A stretch of DNA of 8,426 nt. Source: Methanobacterium sp. UBA8. Its GTDB lineage: Archaea > Methanobacteriota > Methanobacteria > Methanobacteriales > Methanobacteriaceae. Shown here in pieces: positions 1-6,829 of the stretch. The notes below the pieces were generated by a model. The model was not told where the DNA came from. It did no database searches and saw nothing but the letters and a program-made list of their open reading frames with translations. The position numbers and the translations under genes are program-made. How positions within the stretch are numbered: position 1 is the stretch's first letter; each line of letters starts with the position of its first letter. The DNA lies in the NCBI GenBank assembly GCA_002509665.1, contig DADN01000059.1, forward strand, positions 1 through 8,426, read 5' to 3'.

Positions 1-177
1 AATGGTATATAAATTAAAAAAATGATTATGGCTTCTAAAAACCTATAAAAAAGTTTAATTTAATCTTTTATTACTTTAAACTTCTAAAAAAGTTAATAAG
101 TACAAAAGTTCCTTGAAAATTCTAAATTATTTAAAAAATATGTTTATTTTAGACATGTGTAATTTTACGCATGCAGA

Positions 178-700
178 TTATATTCTATTTTTATTATCGT
201 ACCAGTATACAGGTGGACCTAAAATAGCGATATTGTCATTGAACTCTTTCACATTTAGTAATTCATTTAAAAAATAGGGTTCAACAAAGGTATCGTTGTT
301 TAAAAGTAAAACATAGTCTAAATTTAAATTAGAGAGTGCGCATTTTATTCCAATATTGTTTCCCTCTGCAAAAGCATAATTTTTGTCATTTTTTATCAGT
401 ATAGTGTCTTCTTTGAATCTATGATTTTATTATTATAATGTGAATATTCAATTTCTCCTTTTGAAAGCTCTATTGATTTCATTGGTTAATTTTCATTTGA
501 TTATTCAAAAAAATTGGACTTAATTTCAATTTTTCCTCACAGTACTCTCTAATTTTTACTATTGATTCATCTGCAGATTCATTATCAATTATAATAACGT
601 TAAAATTAAAGTAATCCCTCAAGTAAATAGATTCTAAGCATTAAAGTGTATCTTTTCATTCATTCCAATTAAGAATTATAATTGAGACTTTTAATGAAAT
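178..700 (-). pseudogene. Decayed family 2 glycosyltransferase
   Basis: Reading leftward, pieces of a GT2 (GT-A fold) glycosyltransferase appear in three frames. The first piece begins near 695 with KVSIIILNWNE, the usual GT2 opening. It is cut by TGA at 658-656 and TAA at 643-641, then continues with VIIIDNESADES, the nucleotide-binding strand. The frame shifts near the run of seven A (plus strand) at 507-513. The second piece (SIELSKGEIEY) carries TAA at 503-501 and 488-486. A second shift near 417-430 leads to the third piece, with AEGNNIGIKCAL and LLLNNDTFVEP; the NNDT metal-binding motif is at 300-289. It ends at TAA 180-178, where relatives usually read tryptophan, and residual similarity fades leftward. 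Five stops plus two shifts argue for decay rather than sequencing error. No credible start codon is left. The intact family member would have added one more sugar to the glycan. Confidence 0.85.
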
Positions 701-803
701 ACTAGAATTTTTCGTGAGTTTATAAACTTATTTTTTTATTATTTTATTAAAATATTATCATAAAGTATATATTTTTTAAATTATAAATATTAAATGAAGT
801 TCT
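701..803. other. AT-rich divergent intergenic region
   Basis: This spacer lies between the broken GT2 gene (leftward) and the intact glycosyltransferase starting at 804 (rightward). It is almost entirely A and T with long T runs, and carries no reading frame. It must hold the promoter of the rightward gene and may hold the dead promoter of the leftward one. Confidence 0.6.
766..773 (+). promoter_or_regulatory. Possible archaeal TATA box for the 804 gene
   Basis: TATATATT lies 30 bases before the ATG at 804. If it acts as an archaeal TATA box, transcription would begin about 25 bases later and give a leader of only a few bases. That would fit the lack of a good Shine-Dalgarno sequence before this ATG. 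The whole spacer is so AT-rich that a chance match is likely, so this is only a candidate. Confidence 0.3.
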
Positions 804-1892
804 ATGGTTAAAAAGATTTTATATTTAATGCATGTTGATTGGGAAATAATTAAACAACGTCCCCAGTTTATAGCTGAAGGATTATCTGAATTTTATGAAA
901 TGCGCGTTTTTTTTCCAGTCTCCTATTCTAAAAAGTTTAAAAAGATGTTTGGTGATAAAAATTCTTATTTAAATGTGTTTTTATGCCAGTTACCATGTTT
1001 ACCATTTTCTAATAGGATAAAAATATTTCATAATTTGAATAAGATAATTTGGAGAACATACTTCAAACTTATCTTAAAAAAGTATAATCCAGATTATATT
1101 TGGCTTACATTTCCATTATTATATGATTATATCTCTTTTTATGATAAATCAAAAATTATTTACGACTGTATGGATGATGCACTTGCTTTTGATGAGAGTT
1201 TTAATTTTAAAAATATGTTATTAAATTCAGAAATTAAATTAATACAAAATTCATCTCTAATTTTTGTATCGGCAGATAGTTTGGTGCGTAAGCTGGATAA
1301 AAGAGAAAAATGTAAGGATAAAGTAGTATTGAACAGAAATGCTTTTGATGGGACCATACTAAATTTAAATGATAATCACCAGGTAAAAATTAAAAAAATA
1401 TATAAAATTGGATATACTGGTGCTATTTCCTCCTGGTTTGATTTTGAATCTTTATATCATACATTAGAACGCCATGAAAATATTGAATATCATCTTATAG
1501 GTCCTATAGATAATAAACTGGAGCATCACGAACGTATAAAGATATATGGTCCTGTTAAGCATGACGACTTATATTCATATGCTAAAGATTTTGATTGTTT
1601 AATCATGCCCTTTAAATTAAATGAATTAATATTTTCAGTTGATCCTGTTAAACTTAATGAGTATATAAATTATAATAAACCGATAATTTCAGTTTATTAT
1701 GATGAAATAAAGCGGTTTTCTCCATTTGTATCATTTTATCAGGATAAAGAAGATTTAAACATACTTTTAAGTGATATGATCAGGGAAAATTTTCCTAAAA
1801 AATATTCCAACAAACAGAGAATTGAGTTTTTGAAAAATAATACATGGGATATAAGGATACAGAATATCCGTAAGGCTTTAAGAGGTATATAA
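804..1892 (+). CDS. TuaH-like glycosyltransferase (GT-B fold)
   Basis: A 362-residue protein of the group that includes teichuronic acid glycosyltransferase TuaH. The N terminus ILYLMHVDWEIIKQRPQF (5-22) matches the family's typical H-x-x-W...QRP opening, which supports the ATG at 804. YDCMDD (120-125) marks the end of the N-terminal Rossmann domain. The C-terminal domain begins at IGYTGAISSWFDF (202-214) and continues with HLIGP (230-234), IYGPV (247-251) and FSVDPVKLNEYI (277-288), the usual nucleotide-sugar binding stretch of GT4-like enzymes. No signal peptide or membrane helix is evident, so it should act at the inner face of the membrane, adding a sugar from an activated donor; donor and acceptor cannot be told. 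It stands alone on the plus strand, converges on the polysaccharide operon, and is clearly AT-richer: 27 of 120 bases are G or C at 1621-1740, against 50 of 120 at 4861-4980. It was probably acquired separately. Confidence 0.82.
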   Translation: MVKKILYLMHVDWEIIKQRPQFIAEGLSEFYEMRVFFPVSYSKKFKKMFGDKNSYLNVFLCQLPCLPFSNRIKIFHNLNKIIWRTYFKLILKKYNPDYIWLTFPLLYDYISFYDKSKIIYDCMDDALAFDESFNFKNMLLNSEIKLIQNSSLIFVSADSLVRKLDKREKCKDKVVLNRNAFDGTILNLNDNHQVKIKKIYKIGYTGAISSWFDFESLYHTLERHENIEYHLIGPIDNKLEHHERIKIYGPVKHDDLYSYAKDFDCLIMPFKLNELIFSVDPVKLNEYINYNKPIISVYYDEIKRFSPFVSFYQDKEDLNILLSDMIRENFPKKYSNKQRIEFLKNNTWDIRIQNIRKALRGI

Positions 1893-1949
1893 TATTTGTC
1901 CAACATTTTCACAGATGTTTATTGTAACCATTTAAAGGATAAAATTCAG

Positions 1950-1955
1950 TTTTTT
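1950..1955 (+). terminator. Possible oligo-T terminator after the TuaH-like gene
   Basis: A run of six T begins 58 bases after the stop at 1892, in the 71-base gap between two convergent genes. Archaeal RNA polymerase commonly terminates at such T runs without a hairpin, and I see no convincing hairpin here. T runs are frequent in this AT-rich sequence, so the call is weak. Confidence 0.25.
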
Positions 1956-1963
1956 CACTAAAA

Positions 1964-2983
1964 TTATATTCTAAAACCCCCGAAGTTTTCATCTAATGTT
2001 AATTCTTCCCTTTTTTCTCCATAATTTGACTTACCATATTTAACTAATAAAAAAATTTTTATTACAGTTTTGTATAAAATACTAGGTATTAATAGTGTAG
2101 GAATAATTACTAACAATGAAAATATATCTTTACTACCTTTAAAAGCTAAAAATATCCCCCAAACTAAGGACAATCCATTATTTGGAAGATCTTTATCATT
2201 TCTAATCTTTTCTAGCACAATAAGAGTTATAATTGATTTTATTAATGATGATCCAAGAAATACTTCATAAATAGTATTGCGACGTAAAGCATCGTCTTTT
2301 ATCATTAAACATGAATTAATCCATCCAATATATAATTTTAATCCAAATGTACCTGTTGAATTATGCTCTCCTCGAATTACAACTATTTTTTTTGACACAT
2401 AAACTGAAAAATTTTCTTCTACTGATTTATTTATAAAGACAAAATGCGGATAAAAATTATGTGCATTCAAATATCCTTTGTGAATACAATAAGAGTCATA
2501 TAGCTTTGTTTTAAAAATTAAACTTGGTACAAAACCAAGATTATAAAAATAACCGTTTGTATTATATATTAACCGTTTACTGGTGGTTTTAATGCCTCTT
2601 TTTAGATTACAATAACCGGGATCTCCTACTGTAATCAGGTCGAATTCCTCAGATTCGACTGCAGATATAACATCCAAACAGTTCGAAAAATCATAATGAT
2701 CATCATCACATAATATCCAGGTATAAAGTGACCTGGAAACTTCTACTGCACGTAAATAATTGGGGCTGGCTCCTATATTTTTTTCATGTCTTATAATATA
2801 CATTTCATGGAATAATTTTTGATATTTAATGCAAATATTGGGAGTCTCATCTTTCGAACAGTTATCAAGGACAGTAATTTTACAATTAGCGAAAGGACTT
2901 TTAATTAACTCTTTAAATGTATTTTCAAGGTCTTTAGAACGATTGTAAGTGATGATCAATATTTCTAATTTATTTTCAATCAT
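1964..2983 (-). CDS. Family 2 glycosyltransferase, possibly for dideoxyhexose
   Basis: A 339-residue GT2 (GT-A fold) enzyme. Near the N terminus it shows ILIITYNR (8-15), VLDNCSKDETP (38-48), the NIGASPNYLRAVE stretch (69-81), and LCDDD (91-95), whose acidic triad is the metal and nucleotide-sugar binding DXD site. One hydrophobic stretch at about 287-314, followed by a basic, polar tail, probably anchors it to the cytoplasmic face of the membrane. The pattern NxGxxxNYLRA followed by W-I-x-x-DDD recalls the RfbV (abequosyltransferase) type of GT2, which transfers a 3,6-dideoxyhexose. Since the operon encodes a 3,6-dideoxyhexose-forming enzyme, this protein is a reasonable candidate to transfer its product; that is inference. 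The ATG starts two bases after the flippase stop, behind GGTG with 5-base spacing, so translation is likely coupled. It is the last gene of the leftward operon. Confidence 0.85.
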   Translation of the reverse strand: MIENKLEILIITYNRSKDLENTFKELIKSPFANCKITVLDNCSKDETPNICIKYQKLFHEMYIIRHEKNIGASPNYLRAVEVSRSLYTWILCDDDHYDFSNCLDVISAVESEEFDLITVGDPGYCNLKRGIKTTSKRLIYNTNGYFYNLGFVPSLIFKTKLYDSYCIHKGYLNAHNFYPHFVFINKSVEENFSVYVSKKIVVIRGEHNSTGTFGLKLYIGWINSCLMIKDDALRRNTIYEVFLGSSLIKSIITLIVLEKIRNDKDLPNNGLSLVWGIFLAFKGSKDIFSLLVIIPTLLIPSILYKTVIKIFLLVKYGKSNYGEKREELTLDENFGGFRI

Positions 2984-2985
2984 AA

Positions 2986-4374
2986 TTACACCAAAATATC
3001 CTTTTTGTACATTAATTTGCCATATTCTGCTCTTTTTTTAACAAAAATCCATCCTGCAAAAATCATAACTATCCACTGCACAACGCAGTAAATAGTCAGT
3101 GCAATTAGGGTGGAGGCAAAGAAATACATACTTGCCCAAATTCCAATACTCATTGTTATGCCATTTATTAAAGATAGGAGCATATAAGGTTCCTTCTTGT
3201 GGGATCTTAAATAAAAAGCCCAGTTATAAACGATTAAAAGGGCAGCCTCTGCAAGTAAGATAATTAAAATTTCATAAACTGGAAGTACCCGCTGCTCCCA
3301 ACCTATTAAAGGAAATATAAATGCAATTATCAGCAGTATGATAGCTGCACCTAAAATAAAAACAACTAAACTTCGCTTCTGTACTTCATTTAATAATTTA
3401 TCAAGTTTTTCCCGGTTTTTTTTAGCGACTAATATATTAAATTGAGGTAATTTAGTCATTCCCCATGAACCTGCCATACTTTGTACCGATCGGGCTATTG
3501 TTAATGATAGTCCTAGCTGCCCGGCTAAATCTGCACCCGCATAATACATTGTAACTGGAACCATAAACTGTAATATTAAATAACCGGAGGTCCAGCTAAT
3601 TGCATACCTCCATTGTAAAGGTAATGTTTCTTTAAGCCAATTATAACTATTTGTTACTCTAAAATGGAATATTTGGTTCCATAACATGCGGGATGAAGAA
3701 AAAAACATCCATATACTTAAAATTATGTTCACCATGCTTCCAATAACAAGTGCCCACAAGCCAAGGCCTAATGAAAGAGATATCCAGAGTGCTATAACAC
3801 CTGCAAAACTGGTTATAAATATGATTTTTTGTACCAGTTCCACTTTATTAAATCCCTTTAATATAACTCCCAATAAAGATACAAGAAGTAAAAAAGCGCC
3901 GCTGAATGAATAGGCTATCCATGCTAAAATCAATTCTGCATCATTTGTAGAATGCATTAAAAAGAATGAACCCACTACTGTTAGCAAAATAAATGCAATG
4001 AGTATAACGATAATATAAAATTTAAATGAAAAGAGAATAAGTGAGATAACTTTACCAGTTCTTTCATTATCCCCCACTATTAAACTATTTTTTATGCTTA
4101 GATGGGCATATTCATGGCTTATAAACTGTGTAACAATGGTAGTAAACCCTAATTCGGCTAATGAAGTTAATGCCCCAAGGCTCTGGAAGGTATACCAGTA
4201 TCCCTGTTCAGTTATAGTAAGATATTTTATAATAAATATAATTGAAACAATGCCACTTATTAAAGACCAGAAAACAGTGATAATTGTATAAAAAATAGCT
4301 TTATCAAGACCTAAAAGTGAAACAATTCTATTTATTCCAGGGCTATTCTTAACATAATCTGCTAAAGTGCTCAA
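2986..4374 (-). CDS. Wzx-like polysaccharide flippase
   Basis: A 462-residue integral membrane protein with about twelve hydrophobic segments, the clearest near 26-49, 112-139, 150-173, 184-227 (two), 255-277, 334-357, 366-387, 398-419 and 422-445. Length and layout fit the oligosaccharide flippase (Wzx/RfbX) branch of the MOP exporter superfamily, which moves lipid-linked sugar units from the inner to the outer face of the membrane. A basic loop (318-335) and a lysine-rich C terminus probably face the cytoplasm. The start is TTG at 4374-4372: an in-frame TAA lies at 4392-4390, no start codon lies between, and AGAGGT sits 6 bases before the TTG. The next in-frame methionine is past residue 130, inside the membrane domain. 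It follows the dehydrase gene after 59 bases. No polymerase (Wzy) or ligase gene is in the window. A related multi-spanning transporter with another lipid-linked substrate is possible. Confidence 0.85.
   Translation of the reverse strand: MSTLADYVKNSPGINRIVSLLGLDKAIFYTIITVFWSLISGIVSIIFIIKYLTITEQGYWYTFQSLGALTSLAELGFTTIVTQFISHEYAHLSIKNSLIVGDNERTGKVISLILFSFKFYIIVILIAFILLTVVGSFFLMHSTNDAELILAWIAYSFSGAFLLLVSLLGVILKGFNKVELVQKIIFITSFAGVIALWISLSLGLGLWALVIGSMVNIILSIWMFFSSSRMLWNQIFHFRVTNSYNWLKETLPLQWRYAISWTSGYLILQFMVPVTMYYAGADLAGQLGLSLTIARSVQSMAGSWGMTKLPQFNILVAKKNREKLDKLLNEVQKRSLVVFILGAAIILLIIAFIFPLIGWEQRVLPVYEILIILLAEAALLIVYNWAFYLRSHKKEPYMLLSLINGITMSIGIWASMYFFASTLIALTIYCVVQWIVMIFAGWIFVKKRAEYGKLMYKKDILV
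2989..2992 (-). promoter_or_regulatory. Ribosome binding site inside the flippase end
   Basis: GGTG covers the last sense codon (GTG, Val) of the flippase gene and lies 5 bases before the ATG of the GT2 gene at 2983. The site is read by ribosomes finishing the flippase, which suggests coupled translation. Confidence 0.6.
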
Positions 4375-4380
4375 TTTTTT

Positions 4381-4386
4381 ACCTCT
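4381..4386 (-). promoter_or_regulatory. Ribosome binding site deciding the TTG start
   Basis: AGAGGT on the minus strand lies 6 bases before the TTG at 4374. This spacing, together with the in-frame stop at 4392-4390, fixes the flippase start at TTG. Confidence 0.7.
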
Positions 4387-4433
4387 ATTTTATGAAATAT
4401 TTTCCAAAAACTCATTTTTAGGAATATAAAAAG

Positions 4434-5741
4434 TTAAACATTGTTTAAAAACTCTTTGAAGACTTTGATCATATAGTTCATTTTTTGTTCCGTAATTCCG
4501 GGATAAACTCCCATCCAGAAAAGATTATTCATCACTGAATCAGTATTTTTTAAGTTATCTGCAATGCGGTAAGTGATATTTTGATAGGCTGGCTGTTTAA
4601 TGAGATTTCCACCAAATAACATTCTTGTGGCTATTTTATTTCTTTCAAGGTGGCTGACAATATCATCCCTTGTAAATGGGGCTTCATCATTCACCATTAT
4701 TGGGAACCCAAACCAGCTTGGATCTGCATTGTTTTCCCATTCGGGCAACTTTAAATAGCTTTCATATTCTTTCAACGCGCCGTAAATTTTTTTGAAATTA
4801 TTTTTTCTTGCAGCTGTAAATGACGGCAGCTTTTGAAGCTGCTGAACACCTATTGCTGCCTGCATATCGGTTACTTTGAGGTTGTAGCCAATATGGGAGT
4901 AAACGTATTTATGGTCATAGCCGTAGGGTAATTCACCCATCTGCCAGTTAAACCTTTTACCACATGAATTGTCGCAACCAGTTTCACACCAGCAATCCCT
5001 GCCCCAATCTCTAAATGAAGCTATAATCTCTTTTAAATTAGGATTATTAGTTATAACGGCTCCTCCTTCTCCCATTGTTATGTGGTGGGCAGGATAAAAG
5101 CTAAAGGTCGATATATGTCCAAATGTACCGGTAAGTTTATTTTCATAACGTGAGCCGAGGGCATCGCAGTTATCCTCTACAAACCATAAATCATTTTCAT
5201 TTACAATTTCTGTGATTTTATTGATATTAACTGGATTTCCAAGTGTATGGGGAATAAAAATTGCCCTGGTTTTGCTGGAGAGAGCATCTTCAATCATTTC
5301 TGGCTGTACATTGTAGGTGCCTAGTTCTACATCTACAAAGACGGGGGTTAACTGGTTCTGGATAATGGGATTCAATGTTGTTGGAAATCCACATGCTGTG
5401 GTGATTACTTCATCACCTGCCTTTAACCTTTTTTCACCTAATTTTGGTGAAGTAAGTGCAGAAATTGCAAGAAGATTGGCTGAAGACCCGGAATTGGTTA
5501 ATAAACAATATTTTATACCTAAAAACTTTGCAAAATCTTGTTCAAATTTATCTGTATACCTTCCAGCTGTAAGCCAGAAATCAAGAGAAGAATCTACCAG
5601 ACTTATAATCTCTTTTTCGTCGTAAACTCTGCCTGCATAGTTTATATTTGATTTTCCAGGTACAAATTCATCATTTTCTCTATTTTTATAAATTAACCTG
5701 ATTCTATCGATTATTTCTTCTCTCAACTCTTTTTCTTCCAT
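4434..5741 (-). CDS. rfbH: CDP-4-keto-6-deoxyglucose 3-dehydrase (E1)
   Basis: A 435-residue protein of the DegT/DnrJ/EryC1/StrS aminotransferase fold that does not transaminate. It is the E1 (RfbH/DdhC) enzyme, which uses pyridoxamine phosphate and a [2Fe-2S] cluster to remove the C3 hydroxyl of CDP-4-keto-6-deoxy-D-glucose, with electrons supplied by a partner reductase (E3). Two marks separate it from true aminotransferases. The Schiff-base lysine is replaced by histidine in SFYPAHHITMGEGG (214-227; His219 is at the lysine place). The cluster cysteines are Cys192, Cys250, Cys252 and Cys260, exactly the C-x57-C-x-C-x7-C spacing known from Yersinia E1; Cys256 is an extra cysteine between them. 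GSSAN (85-89) binds the cofactor phosphate, and D190 in VEDNCDALGS contacts the pyridine ring. Full length for the family. ATG at 5741 follows AGGTG by 5 bases, and the SDR gene ends 17 bases upstream. The product feeds abequose, paratose, tyvelose, ascarylose or yersiniose pathways; which one is not decided here. Confidence 0.95.
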   Translation of the reverse strand: MEEKELREEIIDRIRLIYKNRENDEFVPGKSNINYAGRVYDEKEIISLVDSSLDFWLTAGRYTDKFEQDFAKFLGIKYCLLTNSGSSANLLAISALTSPKLGEKRLKAGDEVITTACGFPTTLNPIIQNQLTPVFVDVELGTYNVQPEMIEDALSSKTRAIFIPHTLGNPVNINKITEIVNENDLWFVEDNCDALGSRYENKLTGTFGHISTFSFYPAHHITMGEGGAVITNNPNLKEIIASFRDWGRDCWCETGCDNSCGKRFNWQMGELPYGYDHKYVYSHIGYNLKVTDMQAAIGVQQLQKLPSFTAARKNNFKKIYGALKEYESYLKLPEWENNADPSWFGFPIMVNDEAPFTRDDIVSHLERNKIATRMLFGGNLIKQPAYQNITYRIADNLKNTDSVMNNLFWMGVYPGITEQKMNYMIKVFKEFLNNV

Positions 5742-5746
5742 AGGTA

Positions 5747-5751
5747 CACCT
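5747..5751 (-). promoter_or_regulatory. Ribosome binding site of rfbH
   Basis: AGGTG on the minus strand ends 5 bases before the ATG at 5741. It lies in the 17-base gap after the SDR gene, too short for a promoter, so rfbH should be co-transcribed with the genes upstream. Confidence 0.65.
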
Positions 5752-5758
5752 ATAAAAA

Positions 5759-6817
5759 TTATTTAAATTCAAGTTCAAAACTTTTTATTGTCCTTTTAAA
5801 TCCCTCTTCTATTGAATAGTGGGGCTCCCAACCAAGTGAACTAATTTTAAATGTGTCGGGAGAACTTCGAACTATTTTACTTTCCAGATAATCATTGTCC
5901 TGTCTTTTCTCTTGGATTACCCTTAATTTATATTCTGGAAATAAATTTACAAGCTTTTTTGCTAATTCAATGATGCTGATTTCGCATTTATCGTTACCAA
6001 CGTTATAAGCCTCCCCCTTTTTACCTTTTAGCAGTACAGTAAAGAATCCCGCTGTTGCATCGGCTAAATAACAAAATGCCCTAACAGCTTTACCATCACT
6101 TTTTATTACAATATCTTCTTTTTTAATGAGATTATAGACAAAATCAGCGAAAACTCTGCCGTCATTTAGATTCATGCCAGGTCCATAGGTATGAAATGGT
6201 CTAACAATCTTTGCAGGTACTCCATATTGCTTAAACCAGGAAATACACATGGTTTCTCCCATTCTTTTACTTTCAACGTAACTAGACCGGATGTCCAGGG
6301 GGTCAACGTAGCCGTAGTACTCTTCCCTTGTGGGTATCATATTTCCTTCAATTTCACCGTATACCTCCCCACTGCTGAAAAATAAAAAGCCTTTGACATG
6401 TTTTTCCCTTGCTATTTCAAGGAGATTGTGTGTCCCTACAACATTAGGACAAATAGTTCCTACAGGATCTTTTTTATAAAATTTAGGACTGGCCTGACTG
6501 GCTGCGTGGATTATGTAGTGAATTTCGTCGTTAATATCAATAGTGTTACAAACATCATTTATGATAAATTTTAATTCGTCTCTATTATCGTAATTAGAAA
6601 AACGTTTTAAAGCATTTTCTTCATTCCTTACCATGGCAAAAATATTTGTTTTATCATTAAATCTTGTTTCATTTAAATATAGGATGGTTTCTACCATGTA
6701 TGCTGGTAAAAATCCGCTGGCACCTGAAATTAAAATATTTTTTCCCTCAAGAGAATTCCATATATTATCTGAATTGATTATAAACTCCAGATCATTTTCA
6801 ACTATGGAATTTCTCAT
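5759..6817 (-). CDS. NAD-dependent sugar-nucleotide epimerase/reductase (SDR)
   Basis: A 352-residue extended SDR from the ATG at 6817. It has the N-terminal NAD-binding motif GASGFLP (32-38, with Leu-Pro where most relatives have Ile-Gly), SSGEVYG (148-154), the catalytic Tyr-x3-Lys pair Tyr180/Lys184 in SSYVESK, and RPFHTYGPGM (206-215) opening the substrate-binding part. Later landmarks are RAFCYLAD, AYNVGN and LGWEPHYSIEEGF. The closest named relatives by motif are UDP-glucuronate decarboxylases, dTDP-glucose 4,6-dehydratases and epimerases. True 4,6-dehydratases carry an Asp-Glu pair where this protein has Gly-Glu, so a 4,6-dehydratase is less likely. In context it may be the ketone reductase or an epimerase acting on the dideoxy sugar (a YerF-like role), which is inference. 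An in-frame GTG at 6826 is a less likely start because the best ribosome binding site overlaps it. The gene starts 5 bases after the methyltransferase stop and ends 17 bases before rfbH. Confidence 0.85.
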   Translation of the reverse strand: MRNSIVENDLEFIINSDNIWNSLEGKNILISGASGFLPAYMVETILYLNETRFNDKTNIFAMVRNEENALKRFSNYDNRDELKFIINDVCNTIDINDEIHYIIHAASQASPKFYKKDPVGTICPNVVGTHNLLEIAREKHVKGFLFFSSGEVYGEIEGNMIPTREEYYGYVDPLDIRSSYVESKRMGETMCISWFKQYGVPAKIVRPFHTYGPGMNLNDGRVFADFVYNLIKKEDIVIKSDGKAVRAFCYLADATAGFFTVLLKGKKGEAYNVGNDKCEISIIELAKKLVNLFPEYKLRVIQEKRQDNDYLESKIVRSSPDTFKISSLGWEPHYSIEEGFKRTIKSFELEFK

Positions 6818-6822
6818 GGATT

Positions 6823-6829
6823 TCACCCT
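6823..6829 (-). promoter_or_regulatory. Ribosome binding site deciding the SDR start
   Basis: AGGGTGA on the minus strand lies 5 bases before the ATG at 6817. It includes the methyltransferase stop codon TGA (6825-6823) and overlaps the alternative GTG (6826-6824). The spacing matches the other starts in this operon and therefore favours the ATG. Confidence 0.7.

Noticed and set aside
1..177. Possible small gene, RNA gene or repeat at the left edge
   Set aside because: The stretch is very AT-rich, with no open frame of useful length, no tRNA-like fold and no repeated unit that I could see. It probably holds only the faded 3' end of the GT2 pseudogene and spacer.
5317..5625. Open frame of 102 codons on the plus strand
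   Set aside because: It lies wholly inside rfbH in antisense, has no recognisable motif or ribosome binding site, and is explained by coding constraint on the other strand. The same holds for the other short antisense frames in the window.
4434..5741. Ordinary DegT/ArnB-type sugar aminotransferase
   Set aside because: The Schiff-base lysine is histidine and all four E1 cluster cysteines are present at the right spacing.
5759..6826. GTG start at 6826 for the SDR gene
   Set aside because: The AGGGTGA ribosome binding site overlaps this GTG and is ideally spaced for the ATG at 6817.
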